A DNA stretch of 64,000 nucleotides from Firm-04 sp045617625 (lineage in GTDB: Bacteria > Bacillota > Clostridia > Oscillospirales > Ruminococcaceae): assembly GCA_045617625.1 (NCBI GenBank), contig JAZLJA010000059.1:1-64000 (forward strand), given 5' to 3'. The notes beneath the pieces are model-generated. The model saw nothing but the letters and a program-made list of their open reading frames with translations, had not been told where the DNA came from and searched no databases. Numbering within the stretch: position 1 is the stretch's first letter; each line of letters opens with the position of its first letter. Below are positions 15,300 to 23,595 of the stretch, piece after piece. The translations under genes were made by a program, and so were the position numbers.

Positions 15300-15795
15300 C
15301 AAGGTCGTTCGCCTCCTCAGATGGAACACTCAGGGCAGAGAGCAAAGCGGCAGCGGCTGCCGAAGAATCGGCGGCGGAAGCGCATTCAAGGAGTTTTTCG
15401 AGGGCTTTCTGCCTGTCAAACAGCTTGATCTCGATGCCGCCGCCCTTGACGCGTTTCAGTTCGGAGATCTGAAAGAGGTCGAGAGCGTCGAGTTGTTCCT
15501 GCGATGGCAGATCTTCCGCAAAAGCGAGCTTGACGATATCCTTTGCCGAGCCGAATGCGAGACGGGAAAGTCCGGTCAGCACGAGGGTCTGCATAGGCAA
15601 AGCAGGTTTTGCGGCAAGCTGAGAGAGATAGGAGCGGCAGCTTGGGGTTTGGAGCAGCGCGAGGGCGTCCTCAGCGGCAGAATCCGGGGGGAATCCGGCA
15701 GCGAGGGCGGCTTCGCAGGGGTTGCCGAGGAGGAGGTAGTATCGGCAGAAGTTGTGTCGCTGGAGCTGGGAGATGCGGGGTGACTGCGAGCCCAT
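15217..15795 (-). CDS. Phage terminase small subunit
   Basis: A 192-residue DNA-recognition subunit of the packaging motor. The N-terminal helix-turn-helix part (YYLLLGNPCEAALAAGFPPD then a Leu-rich helix) matches the Terminase_2/XtmA pattern, and the C-terminal EIKLFDRQKALEKLLECA helix is the expected oligomerisation segment. The start at 15795 is chosen by similarity; the AAGGCGG upstream is rather far. The frame stays open upstream to 15930 but without a ribosome-binding site. First gene of the cluster; I see no clear promoter between it and the terminator at 15947-15990. Confidence 0.82.
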   Translation of the reverse strand: MGSQSPRISQLQRHNFCRYYLLLGNPCEAALAAGFPPDSAAEDALALLQTPSCRSYLSQLAAKPALPMQTLVLTGLSRLAFGSAKDIVKLAFAEDLPSQEQLDALDLFQISELKRVKGGGIEIKLFDRQKALEKLLECASAADSSAAAAALLSALSVPSEEANDLDDLDPAPLFRQAEKSAELVDAARHQTL

Positions 15796-15946
15796 AGGAG
15801 AGAAACACCGCCTTTCAAACAGAATGAAGTGGATGTGTGTGGTGGGATGAAAACGCAGCTGCGGAGAGAGAAGCGTAAGCGTTTTCAAGCATGGAGCGGA
15901 AGTGCGATTTTTTTGCATGGGGCGGTGCAAGATTCAAAAAAGGAAA

Positions 15947-15990
15947 ATAAAAAAACGGCATTCTGCACATACTGCGTGCAAAATGCCGTA
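15947..15990 (-). terminator. Terminator upstream of the phage cluster
   Basis: Stem ACGGCATTxTGCAC / GTGCAxAATGCCGT (arms 15955-15968 and 15976-15989), followed on the minus strand by T6ATTTT. It stops minus-strand transcription before terS, and so insulates the cluster from outside. Confidence 0.75.
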
Positions 15991-16022
15991 CAAGATTCGC
16001 TGATATAACGGATTGAGAGAGC

Positions 16023-16075
16023 GTTGTGCCTGCGGCGCATTCGTAATGGGTCGCTGACACTTTTGAATCCCATGA
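16023..16075 (+). repeat. Copy 5 of the palindromic repeat, short form, at the 5' flank of the phage cluster
   Basis: TTGTGCCTGCGGCGCATTCG then TAATGGG, a short centre, and AATCCCATGATAAG. The ends are shared with copies 2, 3 and 8; the internal palindromes are missing. Confidence 0.6.
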
Positions 16076-16104
16076 TAAGACATACCCCTTTTTGCATCTT
16101 CTTC

Positions 16105-16133
16105 TTGACATTTTCCCCAATTTGCGCTATACT
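16105..16133 (+). promoter_or_regulatory. Promoter of pheST
   Basis: TTGACA, 17-base spacer, TATACT; 50 bases before the pheS start. The short leader leaves no room for a T-box, which often controls this operon in Firmicutes. Confidence 0.85.
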
Positions 16134-16183
16134 ATAAGATGTATGCAATCCACAGAATACGATTTCCAGAGAGGATGAATCAC

Positions 16184-17209
16184 ATGGACGAGCAAATCAA
16201 AGCGATGCAGGCGGAAATCGAAGCCGCTGCCGCATCTATCTCCGATTCCAAAGAGATGTATCTGCTCCGTAAGCAGTATCTCGATAACAAAACAGGCAAG
16301 ATCTCCGCGCTGATGAAAAATATGCGCGACCTGCCCCCCGAAGAACGCCCCGCTTTCGGCAAAGTCGTCAACGTGCTCAAAGACTGGGCGCTCTCGTTCT
16401 TCACCGAACAGGATGCACGCCTCAAAGCCGAGGAGCTCGCAAAGAAAAATGCCGCCGAGCAGATCGACGTCACTATGCCCGCTTCAAAGCATCTTTGCGG
16501 CGCACTTCACCCCCAGACTCTCATCGCCAACGAACTGATCGACATTTTCGCCGGCATGGGCTTCACCATTTTTGAGGGCCCCGAAATCGAAAACGATTAC
16601 TATAACTTCACCGCCCTCAATACCCCAAAAGATCACCCCGCACGCGATATGCAGGATACGTTCTATGTCTCGGAGGAATTCCTGCTCCGTACACAGACTT
16701 CGGCAGGACAGATCCGTGTCATGGAAAATGCGCAGCCGCCCATCAAGATCCTTTCTCCGGGCAAGGTGTTCCGCTCCGATGACGATGCCACACACTCCCC
16801 GATGTTCTCGCAGATGGAGGGTCTTGTGGTCGATAAGGGCATCACGCTTTGCGATTTGCAGGGTATGCTCGATGTGTTTGCTCAGAATATCTTCGGGCAA
16901 AACGTCAAGACCCGTCTGCGCCCCTCCTATTTCCCGTTCACCGAACCCTCCGTGGAGGTGGATGTGAGCTGCTTTGCCTGTGGCGGAAAAGGCTGCCGTT
17001 TGTGCAAGGATACAGGCTGGATCGAAGTGCTCGGCGCAGGCATGGTCAACCGTCATGTGCTCGAAAACTGCGGTCTCGACCCCGATGTCTATACGGGATT
17101 TGCCTTCGGCATGGGCATTGAACGTATCGCAATGCTGAAATACGGCATCCCGAATATCAAAATGCTGTTTGAATCCGATGTCCGCGTGCTGGAACAGTTC
17201 AGAGGATAA
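16184..17209 (+). CDS. pheS: Phenylalanine-tRNA ligase alpha subunit
   Basis: A 341-residue class II aminoacyl-tRNA synthetase subunit that forms an alpha2-beta2 enzyme with PheT and charges tRNA-Phe. The N-terminal coiled coil (residues about 1-85) is followed by the catalytic core: HSPMFSQMEGLVVD (motif 2 region), FTEPSVEVD and the motif 3 GMGIERIAML. Four cysteines (CFACGGKGCRLC) form a metal-site-like insert near residue 265-277. The ATG at 16184 is used because GAGAGG lies upstream; the in-frame ATG at 16139 abuts the -10 box. Followed by pheT in one operon. Confidence 0.96.
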   Translation: MDEQIKAMQAEIEAAAASISDSKEMYLLRKQYLDNKTGKISALMKNMRDLPPEERPAFGKVVNVLKDWALSFFTEQDARLKAEELAKKNAAEQIDVTMPASKHLCGALHPQTLIANELIDIFAGMGFTIFEGPEIENDYYNFTALNTPKDHPARDMQDTFYVSEEFLLRTQTSAGQIRVMENAQPPIKILSPGKVFRSDDDATHSPMFSQMEGLVVDKGITLCDLQGMLDVFAQNIFGQNVKTRLRPSYFPFTEPSVEVDVSCFACGGKGCRLCKDTGWIEVLGAGMVNRHVLENCGLDPDVYTGFAFGMGIERIAMLKYGIPNIKMLFESDVRVLEQFRG

Positions 17210-17310
17210 AGCGCGGAATCTCATTTCATGGCGGTTTGATCGCGCACACATTTCTCTGCGATGAACCACCGCCCCTGAAAGACTCTATACACAGAAAGGA
17301 ATCATTCATT

Positions 17311-19740
17311 ATGCTGGTACCACTTAGCTGGCTGAAAGAATATGTTGATATCCAGGTCACACCGCAGGAATTGCAGACAAAACTGTTCGACTGCGGCTTT
17401 GAAGTCGAAACGCTGACACAGCTCGGCGGCGAGATCGACGGCGTTGTTGTCGGTCAGGTCACTGCGTGTGAGCCCATTCCCGAAACGCATCTCCATGTCT
17501 GTCAGGTCAACTGCGGCGACAAGGGCGAATTTCAGATCTGCTGCGGCGCGGATAACGTCAGAACCGGCGGCAAATATCCCGTTGCACTCGTGAACGCTAC
17601 CGTTTATGCCACTGCAAAAGACCATGTCACCATCGAGGGCACCATGAAAATCAAAAAGGGCAAGCTCAAAGGGTTCGATTCCCACGGTATGCTTTGCTCC
17701 GGCACCGAGATCGGTCTGAACGAGGATCTTTACGCAGGTGCAGGCTATAACGGGCTGCTCGTGCTGCCCGATGATGCGCCGCTTGGTGCGGATATCAAAC
17801 CGCTGGTCGGGCTCGATGACTGGATGTACGATATCTCCATCACCGCAAACCGCCCCGACTGTCAGTCGATTCTGGGCATTGCACGCGAGGTCGCCGCGAC
17901 GCTTGGTCAGCCCCTCAAAATGCCCGCAACCGACTTCCATACCGATGGCACAAAACTCGACGGGTTCAAGGTCAGCGTCGATGCACAGGATCTGTGCCCC
18001 CGCTATCAGGCACATTACGTCAGAAATATCAAAATGGGCGAATCCCCTGCGTGGATGCGCCGCCGTCTCGCACTGGTCGGCATCCGCTCCATTTCCAATA
18101 TCGTGGACATCACCAACTATGTCCTGAAAGAGATCGGTCAGCCCATGCACGCGTTTGATCTGCGCGATCTCGAAGGCAATGAGATCATCGTGCGCCGCGC
18201 AAAACAGGACGAGCCCATCGTCACCCTCGACGAAAAGGAATTCAAGCTGAATCCCGCAAACCTCGTCATCTGCGACGGCAAAAAACCCGTCGCCCTTGCA
18301 GGCATCATGGGCGGTCTTAACTCCGAGATCAAGGCTGACACCGCCGATGTCGTGTTTGAAGCAGCAAAATTCGCACGCGATAATGTCCGCCGCACCGCAA
18401 GAGCACTCGGTCAGCATTCCGACAGCTCCTCGCGCTTTGAAAAGGGCATCGACGAATATACCACGCAGCTTGGCATGAAGCGTGCCCTCCACCTCATCGA
18501 CGAACTGGGCTGCGGCACCGTCACCGACGGCGCATTTGCCGTCACAACAGGCAATTCGCTCGAACGCCGCAAGCTGACTGTCTCCATCAAAAAGGTCATG
18601 TCCCTGCTCGGCATCGAGATCCCGCAGGCTGACATTCTCCGCATCATGCAGAATCTCGATTTTGCACCCGTCATCAGCGGCGACAGCCTCTCCATCGAGA
18701 TCCCCTCTTACCGTGAGGACATCGAAAACGCCCCCGACATCGCCGAAGAACTCATCCGTATGTACGGCTATGACCACATTCAGCCGACGTTCCTCGCACA
18801 GGCATCGGTCACAAGCGGCGGCAGAAACACGCAGCAGAGTGCCCTCATGAAGCTGAAAAATACCCTCTGCGCACAAGGGCTTTACGAAACCGTTCACTAC
18901 TCGTTCTATTCGCAGAAAGATCTTGATATGCTCCGCATCGCGGAGGATGCAAAGGAACGTAAGGCGATCCGCATTCTCAACCCCATTTCCGAGGATCTCT
19001 CCATCATGCGCACCATGCTCGCCCCCTCGATGGTCAATGCGTTCATCCGCAACATTCGCCGCGGCAACGACGCAGGCAGACTGTTCGAGGTCGCAAAGCT
19101 GTTCATTCCCGAGGAGCTGCCCCTCACCAAAGAGCCTGAGGAGCGCGAATCCCTCTGCATCGGCTTGTTTGACAGCAAGCTGAGCTTCTTCGACGGCAAA
19201 GCCGTACTGGAAGCGATCGCAGATGTGTTCCGTCTGGAGTTCGTTTATAAAAAGCCCGAAGCTGCTTCCAAATACCCGTTCCTGCATCCCGGCATGAGTG
19301 CTGTGGTCTCCCTCGACGGCAAGGAAATCGGCTGGCTCGGTATGCTCGCGCACGACCTGACCGATACGCTCATCCCCGAACACGCGGCGTTCCTCGCAGA
19401 ACTCGATCTCACTGCCCTGCGCCCGTATCTGACGAAGGAACTGCGCTTCGCGGCACTGCCGAAATTCCCCGTCATTCAGCGCGATATCGCTTTGCTCGTG
19501 GATGCCGACGTCACCTGCGGTGCGCTCATCGACACCATGAAAGCCGCCTGCAAGTCGCTTGACCGCGTGGAACTGTTCGACGTTTATCGCGGTGAGCAGA
19601 TCGCAGAAGGCAAGCAGTCTCTGGCATTTTCGCTCTGGTTCCGCGGCGATGACCATGCGTTCACCGATGCGGAAGTCGATGCGTTTGTGGCAAAGATCCT
19701 GAAAAATCTCGGCAAACAGTTTGAGATCGCTCAGCGATAA
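17311..19740 (+). CDS. pheT: Phenylalanine-tRNA ligase beta subunit
   Basis: An 809-residue partner of PheS. Domain order is standard: N-terminal domain, tRNA-binding OB fold (about residues 40-150), the B3/4 editing domain, B5, the catalytic-like core and the C-terminal anticodon-binding (FDX-ACB) domain that ends with LSFRLW-like FSLWFRGDDHAFTD. The start at 17311 has AGAAAGGA ten bases before it; the open frame upstream to 17236 is leader. A gap of about 100 bases separates it from pheS and one terminator follows, so the pair is one operon. Confidence 0.96.
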   Translation: MLVPLSWLKEYVDIQVTPQELQTKLFDCGFEVETLTQLGGEIDGVVVGQVTACEPIPETHLHVCQVNCGDKGEFQICCGADNVRTGGKYPVALVNATVYATAKDHVTIEGTMKIKKGKLKGFDSHGMLCSGTEIGLNEDLYAGAGYNGLLVLPDDAPLGADIKPLVGLDDWMYDISITANRPDCQSILGIAREVAATLGQPLKMPATDFHTDGTKLDGFKVSVDAQDLCPRYQAHYVRNIKMGESPAWMRRRLALVGIRSISNIVDITNYVLKEIGQPMHAFDLRDLEGNEIIVRRAKQDEPIVTLDEKEFKLNPANLVICDGKKPVALAGIMGGLNSEIKADTADVVFEAAKFARDNVRRTARALGQHSDSSSRFEKGIDEYTTQLGMKRALHLIDELGCGTVTDGAFAVTTGNSLERRKLTVSIKKVMSLLGIEIPQADILRIMQNLDFAPVISGDSLSIEIPSYREDIENAPDIAEELIRMYGYDHIQPTFLAQASVTSGGRNTQQSALMKLKNTLCAQGLYETVHYSFYSQKDLDMLRIAEDAKERKAIRILNPISEDLSIMRTMLAPSMVNAFIRNIRRGNDAGRLFEVAKLFIPEELPLTKEPEERESLCIGLFDSKLSFFDGKAVLEAIADVFRLEFVYKKPEAASKYPFLHPGMSAVVSLDGKEIGWLGMLAHDLTDTLIPEHAAFLAELDLTALRPYLTKELRFAALPKFPVIQRDIALLVDADVTCGALIDTMKAACKSLDRVELFDVYRGEQIAEGKQSLAFSLWFRGDDHAFTDAEVDAFVAKILKNLGKQFEIAQR

Positions 19741-19758
19741 TCATAACCCGATACAGCA

Positions 19759-19800
19759 ATCCCCGCCCGATATCCTTGCGGTGTCAGGCGGGGATTTTTG
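19759..19800 (+). terminator. Terminator of pheST
   Basis: Stem ATCCCCGCC / GGCGGGGAT followed by TTTTTG. The stop codon of the truncated dpaA on the other strand lies inside this hairpin. Confidence 0.85.
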
Positions 19801-20419
19801 TTTTGTGATGCGGTTTCCCCTCGCGGCATTGCGCCCACGCAAGGTCAGAAAACCGCCGCGCCGCGACTGTCACCTGCGCACCCAATCCGCACAGCCGCGG
19901 CACAAGCGCACGGCTCAATCGCCCCGCCCCCAGAATCAGGCAGGGCAGCCCGTGCAATGTGACCGGCAATTCCTGCATCGCAATCTGAATGGCACCCTCG
20001 GCGGTCGGCACCGCATTGCGCACCGCAAATGCTTCGTCCTCTGCATAATCCGTCACACGCAGCCCCACCGCCCCGATACGCCTGCGCACACGCTCTGTGA
20101 TGCGTCCGCCAAGCACACAGCCGCCCTGACGCACACGCGGCAGCACATCGGAAAGCGCAAGCGGCGTGCGGCTGTAAGGCGCAGGGAGCACCTCATCCTC
20201 ATCGGCAGCAGGCATCGGTAAAATCAACGCATCTGCTTCATCTTTCAGCTCCGCGATTTGTTTCGCATCCACACCGCACGGCAAATCGGGGATGCCGCTG
20301 TCAAACCCCAGCAGCGTCACCGCAAACGACTTCGCAAGCGTTTCCGCCGCGTATATCTGGCGCAGATCGCCGCCCGCCACCACCAAATGCAGTCTGTTCT
20401 CCACTGTGAGATCCTGCAT
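19784..20419 (-). CDS. dpaA: Dipicolinate synthase subunit A, C-terminally truncated
   Basis: A 211-residue protein matching the N-terminal two thirds of DpaA (SpoVFA), which with DpaB makes dipicolinic acid for the spore core. Recognisable: VAGGDLRQ near the N-terminus, the central NAVPTAEGAIQIAMQ and the start of the Rossmann fold LILGAGRLSRALVPRLCGLG. The family is about 290-300 residues; here the frame ends shortly after the first Rossmann beta-alpha-beta unit, with about 85-90 residues missing, and its stop lies in the pheT terminator. No dpaB follows. AAAGGAG precedes the ATG by eight bases, so expression is possible. Probably a decayed gene. Confidence 0.82.
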   Translation of the reverse strand: MQDLTVENRLHLVVAGGDLRQIYAAETLAKSFAVTLLGFDSGIPDLPCGVDAKQIAELKDEADALILPMPAADEDEVLPAPYSRTPLALSDVLPRVRQGGCVLGGRITERVRRRIGAVGLRVTDYAEDEAFAVRNAVPTAEGAIQIAMQELPVTLHGLPCLILGAGRLSRALVPRLCGLGAQVTVAARRFSDLAWAQCREGKPHHKTKIPA

Positions 20420-20519
20420 CTGCCTCACTCCTTTGTTGCTCGATCTCTTTGATTTCGGCTTTGCTCCAAAGCCCTCTGTATGGTATGCGAAACATGACGA
20501 ATCGGTGCGAAACAATATC

Positions 20520-20560
20520 AAAAAACGCCCCTCACGCTTCTGCGAAAGGGACGTTTTTAC
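20520..20560 (-). terminator. Terminator of the capD-like gene
   Basis: Minus strand: stem AAACG-CCC / GGG-CGTTT with an inner CGC/GCG, followed by T6. Confidence 0.8.
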
Positions 20561-20573
20561 GTCATTATCAGAA

Positions 20574-22502
20574 TTATGCTTCCTGCGCTGCATAGGCAGG
20601 ATTGTTGACAGGCTCATCATGCAGCGGAATGGGCTGATGATGGAACGTCGGGACAAGCTTTGCAAGCAGCTCGATCGTTTTCTGTGCGTTGTTTTCCTTT
20701 GCGGCATTGCGCAGATTGTTGAGCTGCTCCATGAAGTCGATCTGGTCAATGGCGATCTGCTTGCCAATGAAAATCTTCTTGTTGGTGGTGTTCTGCAAGC
20801 CTTCCTCGTCCATGAGAAGTTCCTCAAACAGCTTTTCGCCCGGACGCAGACCCGTGAACTTGATCTCCACATCCTTATACGGCACCTTGCCGTACATACG
20901 GATGAGGTTTTCTGCAAGCGTGGTGATCTTCACAGGCTCACCCATATCCAGCACGAAGATCTCGCCGCCCTTTGCCATCGCGCCTGCCTGAAGCACCAGC
21001 GACACCGCCTCGGGAATCGTCATGAAATAGCGGATGATGTCAGGGTGCGTGACAGTCACAGGCTGTCCCGCTTCAATCTGCTTTTTGAACAGCGGAATGA
21101 CCGAACCATGCGAACCCAGCACATTGCCGAATCGCGTGGTGACAAACTCGGTGTTGGTCTTGCTCTGTGCCATATACTGCACGATCATTTCGCAGCAGCG
21201 CTTCGAGGCACCCATCACATTGGTGGGGTTCACTGCCTTGTCCGTGGAGATCATCACAAATTTTTTCACGCGGTAGAAATCCGCGAGCGTTGCCACATTG
21301 AATGTGCCGATGATATTGTTTTTGATCGCCTCCATCGGCGAATGTTCCATCAGCGGAACATGCTTGTGCGCCGCTGCATGGAATACCAGATCAGGACGGT
21401 ATGTACGGAAAATCTCGTCCATGCGGTGATAATCGCGCACGGATGCGATCAAGGTGATCAAGTTCAGCTTGTTGCCGTACTCCATCACAAGCTCCTGCTG
21501 GATTTCGTATGCATTGTTCTCGTAGATATCAACAATGATGACCTGCGCAGGTTCATAGAGTGCGATCTGACGCACCAGCTCAGAGCCGATGCTGCCGCCG
21601 CCGCCCGTGACCATACATACCTTGCCGCGAATCAGATTGCGGATATCTTCCTTATCAAAGGAAATGGGTTCTCTGCCCAGCAGCCCTTCCACGTCAATAT
21701 CCTTGACCTGAGAGAGCAGATTGTGCTTTTCGGGATTATCGCCCAGCACAAGCTGCGAAATGAACGGCAGCACCTTCAGCGGCAGCGACGTTGCATTGCA
21801 CAGCGAGAGAATCCGTTTGCGGTCCTTTTCCTCACACGAGGGAATCGCAAAGATGATCATGTCAATTTTTTCACGCACGCAGATGGTCTGGATCTCTGCC
21901 GTGGTGCCCATGACTTCCACGCCCTGCAAAGACGTCCCGCCCAGTGTGTAATCATCATCCACGATGCACACGGGATGATAACGATATGCGGGATGGGAAG
22001 CATCCATTTTCGCATTTTCAATATCCTTGAGCAGCATTTTCGCTGCTTGTCCCGCGCCGATGATCATAACACGCGTATAGGAACCGTCAGTTCTGACGAT
22101 CATTTTCTGATCGTTCAAGAATGCACGGCGGAACACCAACCGAAAGACAGAGGTGGCAATCAGACCGAATGCTCCAAAGAAGATCCAGAACAGCACACCC
22201 AGCGGCTTGCCTGTCAGCAGCATGAACGATGCCGCAAGCACCGAACCGCTGCAAACGCCGTACAGGCAGCGGAGATAATCGGTTTTGTTGGCGTGCCGCC
22301 ACTGTTTTGCATAGGCTCCTGTGATCCAGAGCGTCATCATGCAAAGCACGGTGCCGACAAGTGATGCGAGCGCTGCGGACGCAGACGATACCTCGCCCAC
22401 TCCCAGCAGCGAAAGAACAAACTGCGAAACAATCCCGCAGGTGACAAGCATGACAAAGTCAGCCGCCATCAGGATCAACTTACGATGATTGATGCGAAAC
22501 AC
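20574..22502 (-). CDS. Membrane-bound nucleotide-sugar 4,6-dehydratase, CapD/WbpM type
   Basis: A 642-residue protein: four N-terminal membrane helices, a first Rossmann-like domain (VMIIGAGQAAKM), and a C-terminal short-chain dehydrogenase domain with TGGGGSIGSELVRQ for the nucleotide. The catalytic set is the Ser-Met-Lys version (STDKAVNP, then MGASK) known from WbpM/PglF-type UDP-GlcNAc 4,6-dehydratases, with Met in place of Tyr. It starts deoxyamino sugar synthesis for capsule, teichuronic or glycoprotein glycans. GTG start with AAAGGGG upstream. No other glycan genes are near, so it is an orphan copy. Confidence 0.88.
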   Translation of the reverse strand: MFRINHRKLILMAADFVMLVTCGIVSQFVLSLLGVGEVSSASAALASLVGTVLCMMTLWITGAYAKQWRHANKTDYLRCLYGVCSGSVLAASFMLLTGKPLGVLFWIFFGAFGLIATSVFRLVFRRAFLNDQKMIVRTDGSYTRVMIIGAGQAAKMLLKDIENAKMDASHPAYRYHPVCIVDDDYTLGGTSLQGVEVMGTTAEIQTICVREKIDMIIFAIPSCEEKDRKRILSLCNATSLPLKVLPFISQLVLGDNPEKHNLLSQVKDIDVEGLLGREPISFDKEDIRNLIRGKVCMVTGGGGSIGSELVRQIALYEPAQVIIVDIYENNAYEIQQELVMEYGNKLNLITLIASVRDYHRMDEIFRTYRPDLVFHAAAHKHVPLMEHSPMEAIKNNIIGTFNVATLADFYRVKKFVMISTDKAVNPTNVMGASKRCCEMIVQYMAQSKTNTEFVTTRFGNVLGSHGSVIPLFKKQIEAGQPVTVTHPDIIRYFMTIPEAVSLVLQAGAMAKGGEIFVLDMGEPVKITTLAENLIRMYGKVPYKDVEIKFTGLRPGEKLFEELLMDEEGLQNTTNKKIFIGKQIAIDQIDFMEQLNNLRNAAKENNAQKTIELLAKLVPTFHHQPIPLHDEPVNNPAYAAQEA

Positions 22503-22600
22503 GATGTATCAAGCCCCTTTTGATATATATTTTCCCTGTTTCTTTTCACTTCCGGTATATCTCTTTCGCTTTTCTTTCTGTTTCTTATTTCCCAAATGCC

Positions 22601-22629
22601 ATTGTATCATGAATCTGCTGAAAAATCAA
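22601..22629 (-). promoter_or_regulatory. Promoter of the CapD-like gene
   Basis: Minus strand: TTGATT, 17-base spacer, TACAAT; about 100 bases upstream of the start. Confidence 0.65.
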
Positions 22630-22713
22630 TGATTCCGCATTCCTCTTTTTTTATTTTCGGGGATATGCGCATCATGCACAAAACGCGCAAATGATTTTTA
22701 TACAGAATCACAA

Positions 22714-23337
22714 TCAATTCTGCGAGTATCGAATCATCTCTTTCAAGATATCCGTTGCTGCCACGATGCCGAGCTTTCCCGTGTTCAGCACCATGTGATA
22801 ATTGGAGCGTGCGCCCCAGTCTGCGCCTGTGTAATAATTGTAATGCCGCCGCCTTGCCTTATCGTGTTTTGCCACGATCGACGCAGCTTTTTCAGGTGTG
22901 ACCCCGAGTTCCTCCACCGTGCGCTTGACACGGAAATCCATATCTGCGGTGATGAACACACTGAACAGATTCGGATTGTCACGGAGAATATAATCTGCAC
23001 ACCGCCCCACAAAAATCGAGGACGGATGCTCAGATGCCAGAGTGGTGATGATCTTGCTTTGCGTGAGGAATACGTAATCCTGCGGCACTGCCTCCACATC
23101 CCCTGCATGATAGTAGGGGGAATATGCACCCGTGACGGCAATGTTGAACAGGAACGAATTGGTCATACGCTCCTCATTTTCCTGAATGAACTTGGTGGAA
23201 TAGCCGCATTTATCCGCTGTCATGTCAATCAGCTTGCGGTCATAAACGGGGATATCCGTGTAAAAATCCGAGAGACGCTGTGCAATTTCCCTGCCGCCGC
23301 TTCCGTATTCACGCGAAATTGTCAGGATTATCGACAT
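22714..23337 (-). CDS. Cytidylate kinase-like protein
   Basis: A 207-residue P-loop protein of the cytidylate-kinase-like family (Pfam-type Cytidylate_kin2). The N-terminal ISREYGSGGREIAQRL is the P-loop, VYDRKLID and FVGRCADYIL follow, and RRRHYNYYTG is the lid region with its arginines. True substrate is not known for this family; members are widespread in gut Firmicutes and are distinct from Cmk. The ATG of MSIIL is used since GGGTGA lies upstream; the ATG 21 bases earlier has no ribosome-binding site. It has its own promoter and is monocistronic. Confidence 0.8.
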   Translation of the reverse strand: MSIILTISREYGSGGREIAQRLSDFYTDIPVYDRKLIDMTADKCGYSTKFIQENEERMTNSFLFNIAVTGAYSPYYHAGDVEAVPQDYVFLTQSKIITTLASEHPSSIFVGRCADYILRDNPNLFSVFITADMDFRVKRTVEELGVTPEKAASIVAKHDKARRRHYNYYTGADWGARSNYHMVLNTGKLGIVAATDILKEMIRYSQN

Positions 23338-23436
23338 ACAATCACCCAGCCTTTCCATGTTGTCTAAATGCTCACATATTTAATTGTTAAGGATTGACAA
23401 ATTCTTAATAGAATCGACATATGTTTCTTTGCGTTT

Positions 23437-23465
23437 ATTATATCACCCTTTTTCCGATTTGTCAA
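23437..23465 (-). promoter_or_regulatory. Promoter of the cytidylate kinase-like gene
   Basis: Minus strand: perfect TTGACA, 17-base spacer, perfect TATAAT, about 100 bases before the start. Confidence 0.85.
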
Positions 23466-23516
23466 TGATTTGGAAAAATTTACCTGGATTTAATATTCAG
23501 GCTTTTTTCTGCGGCA

Positions 23517-23545
23517 TTGCAATCTGCGGGAAAATGTGGTATAAT
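23517..23545 (+). promoter_or_regulatory. Promoter of the LRR-addBA unit
   Basis: TTGCAA, 17-base spacer, TATAAT preceded by TGG; 51 bases before the LRR gene. Confidence 0.8.
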
Positions 23546-23595
23546 AGGGTGAATTTCCTCATCACATACCATTTCTATAGAAAGGATGTGCCGCC

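Larger units (their letters stand above)
8478..15795 (-). mobile_element. Compact phage-derived head-morphogenesis cluster
   Basis: Nine intact minus-strand genes in order: terminase small, terminase large, portal, major capsid, protease, connector-like, two small tail-like proteins, baseplate-hub-like. The gene content resembles the PBSX xtm/xkd block. Most neighbours overlap or abut, giving translational coupling. Missing: integrase, repressor, replication, tail tube, sheath, tape measure, fibres, holin and endolysin. Base composition matches the host, and no frame is broken. Host repeats lie at both ends and in two internal gaps. Most likely a domesticated remnant rather than an inducible prophage. 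Confidence 0.75.

Noticed and set aside
15217..15930. N-terminal extension of the terminase small subunit up to 15930
   Set aside because: The extension is His/Pro/Leu-rich without a ribosome-binding site and lies upstream of the recognisable helix-turn-helix start.
16023..16183. T-box leader in front of pheS
   Set aside because: Only 50 bases separate the promoter from the start codon, and no specifier or AGGGTGG-like T-box sequence is present.
17665..17685. tRNA-like GGTTCGATTCC stretch
   Set aside because: It is inside pheT coding sequence and no acceptor or anticodon arms pair around it.
17302..19656. 784-codon minus-strand frame opposite pheT
   Set aside because: Shadow of pheT; no ribosome-binding site, no domain pattern.
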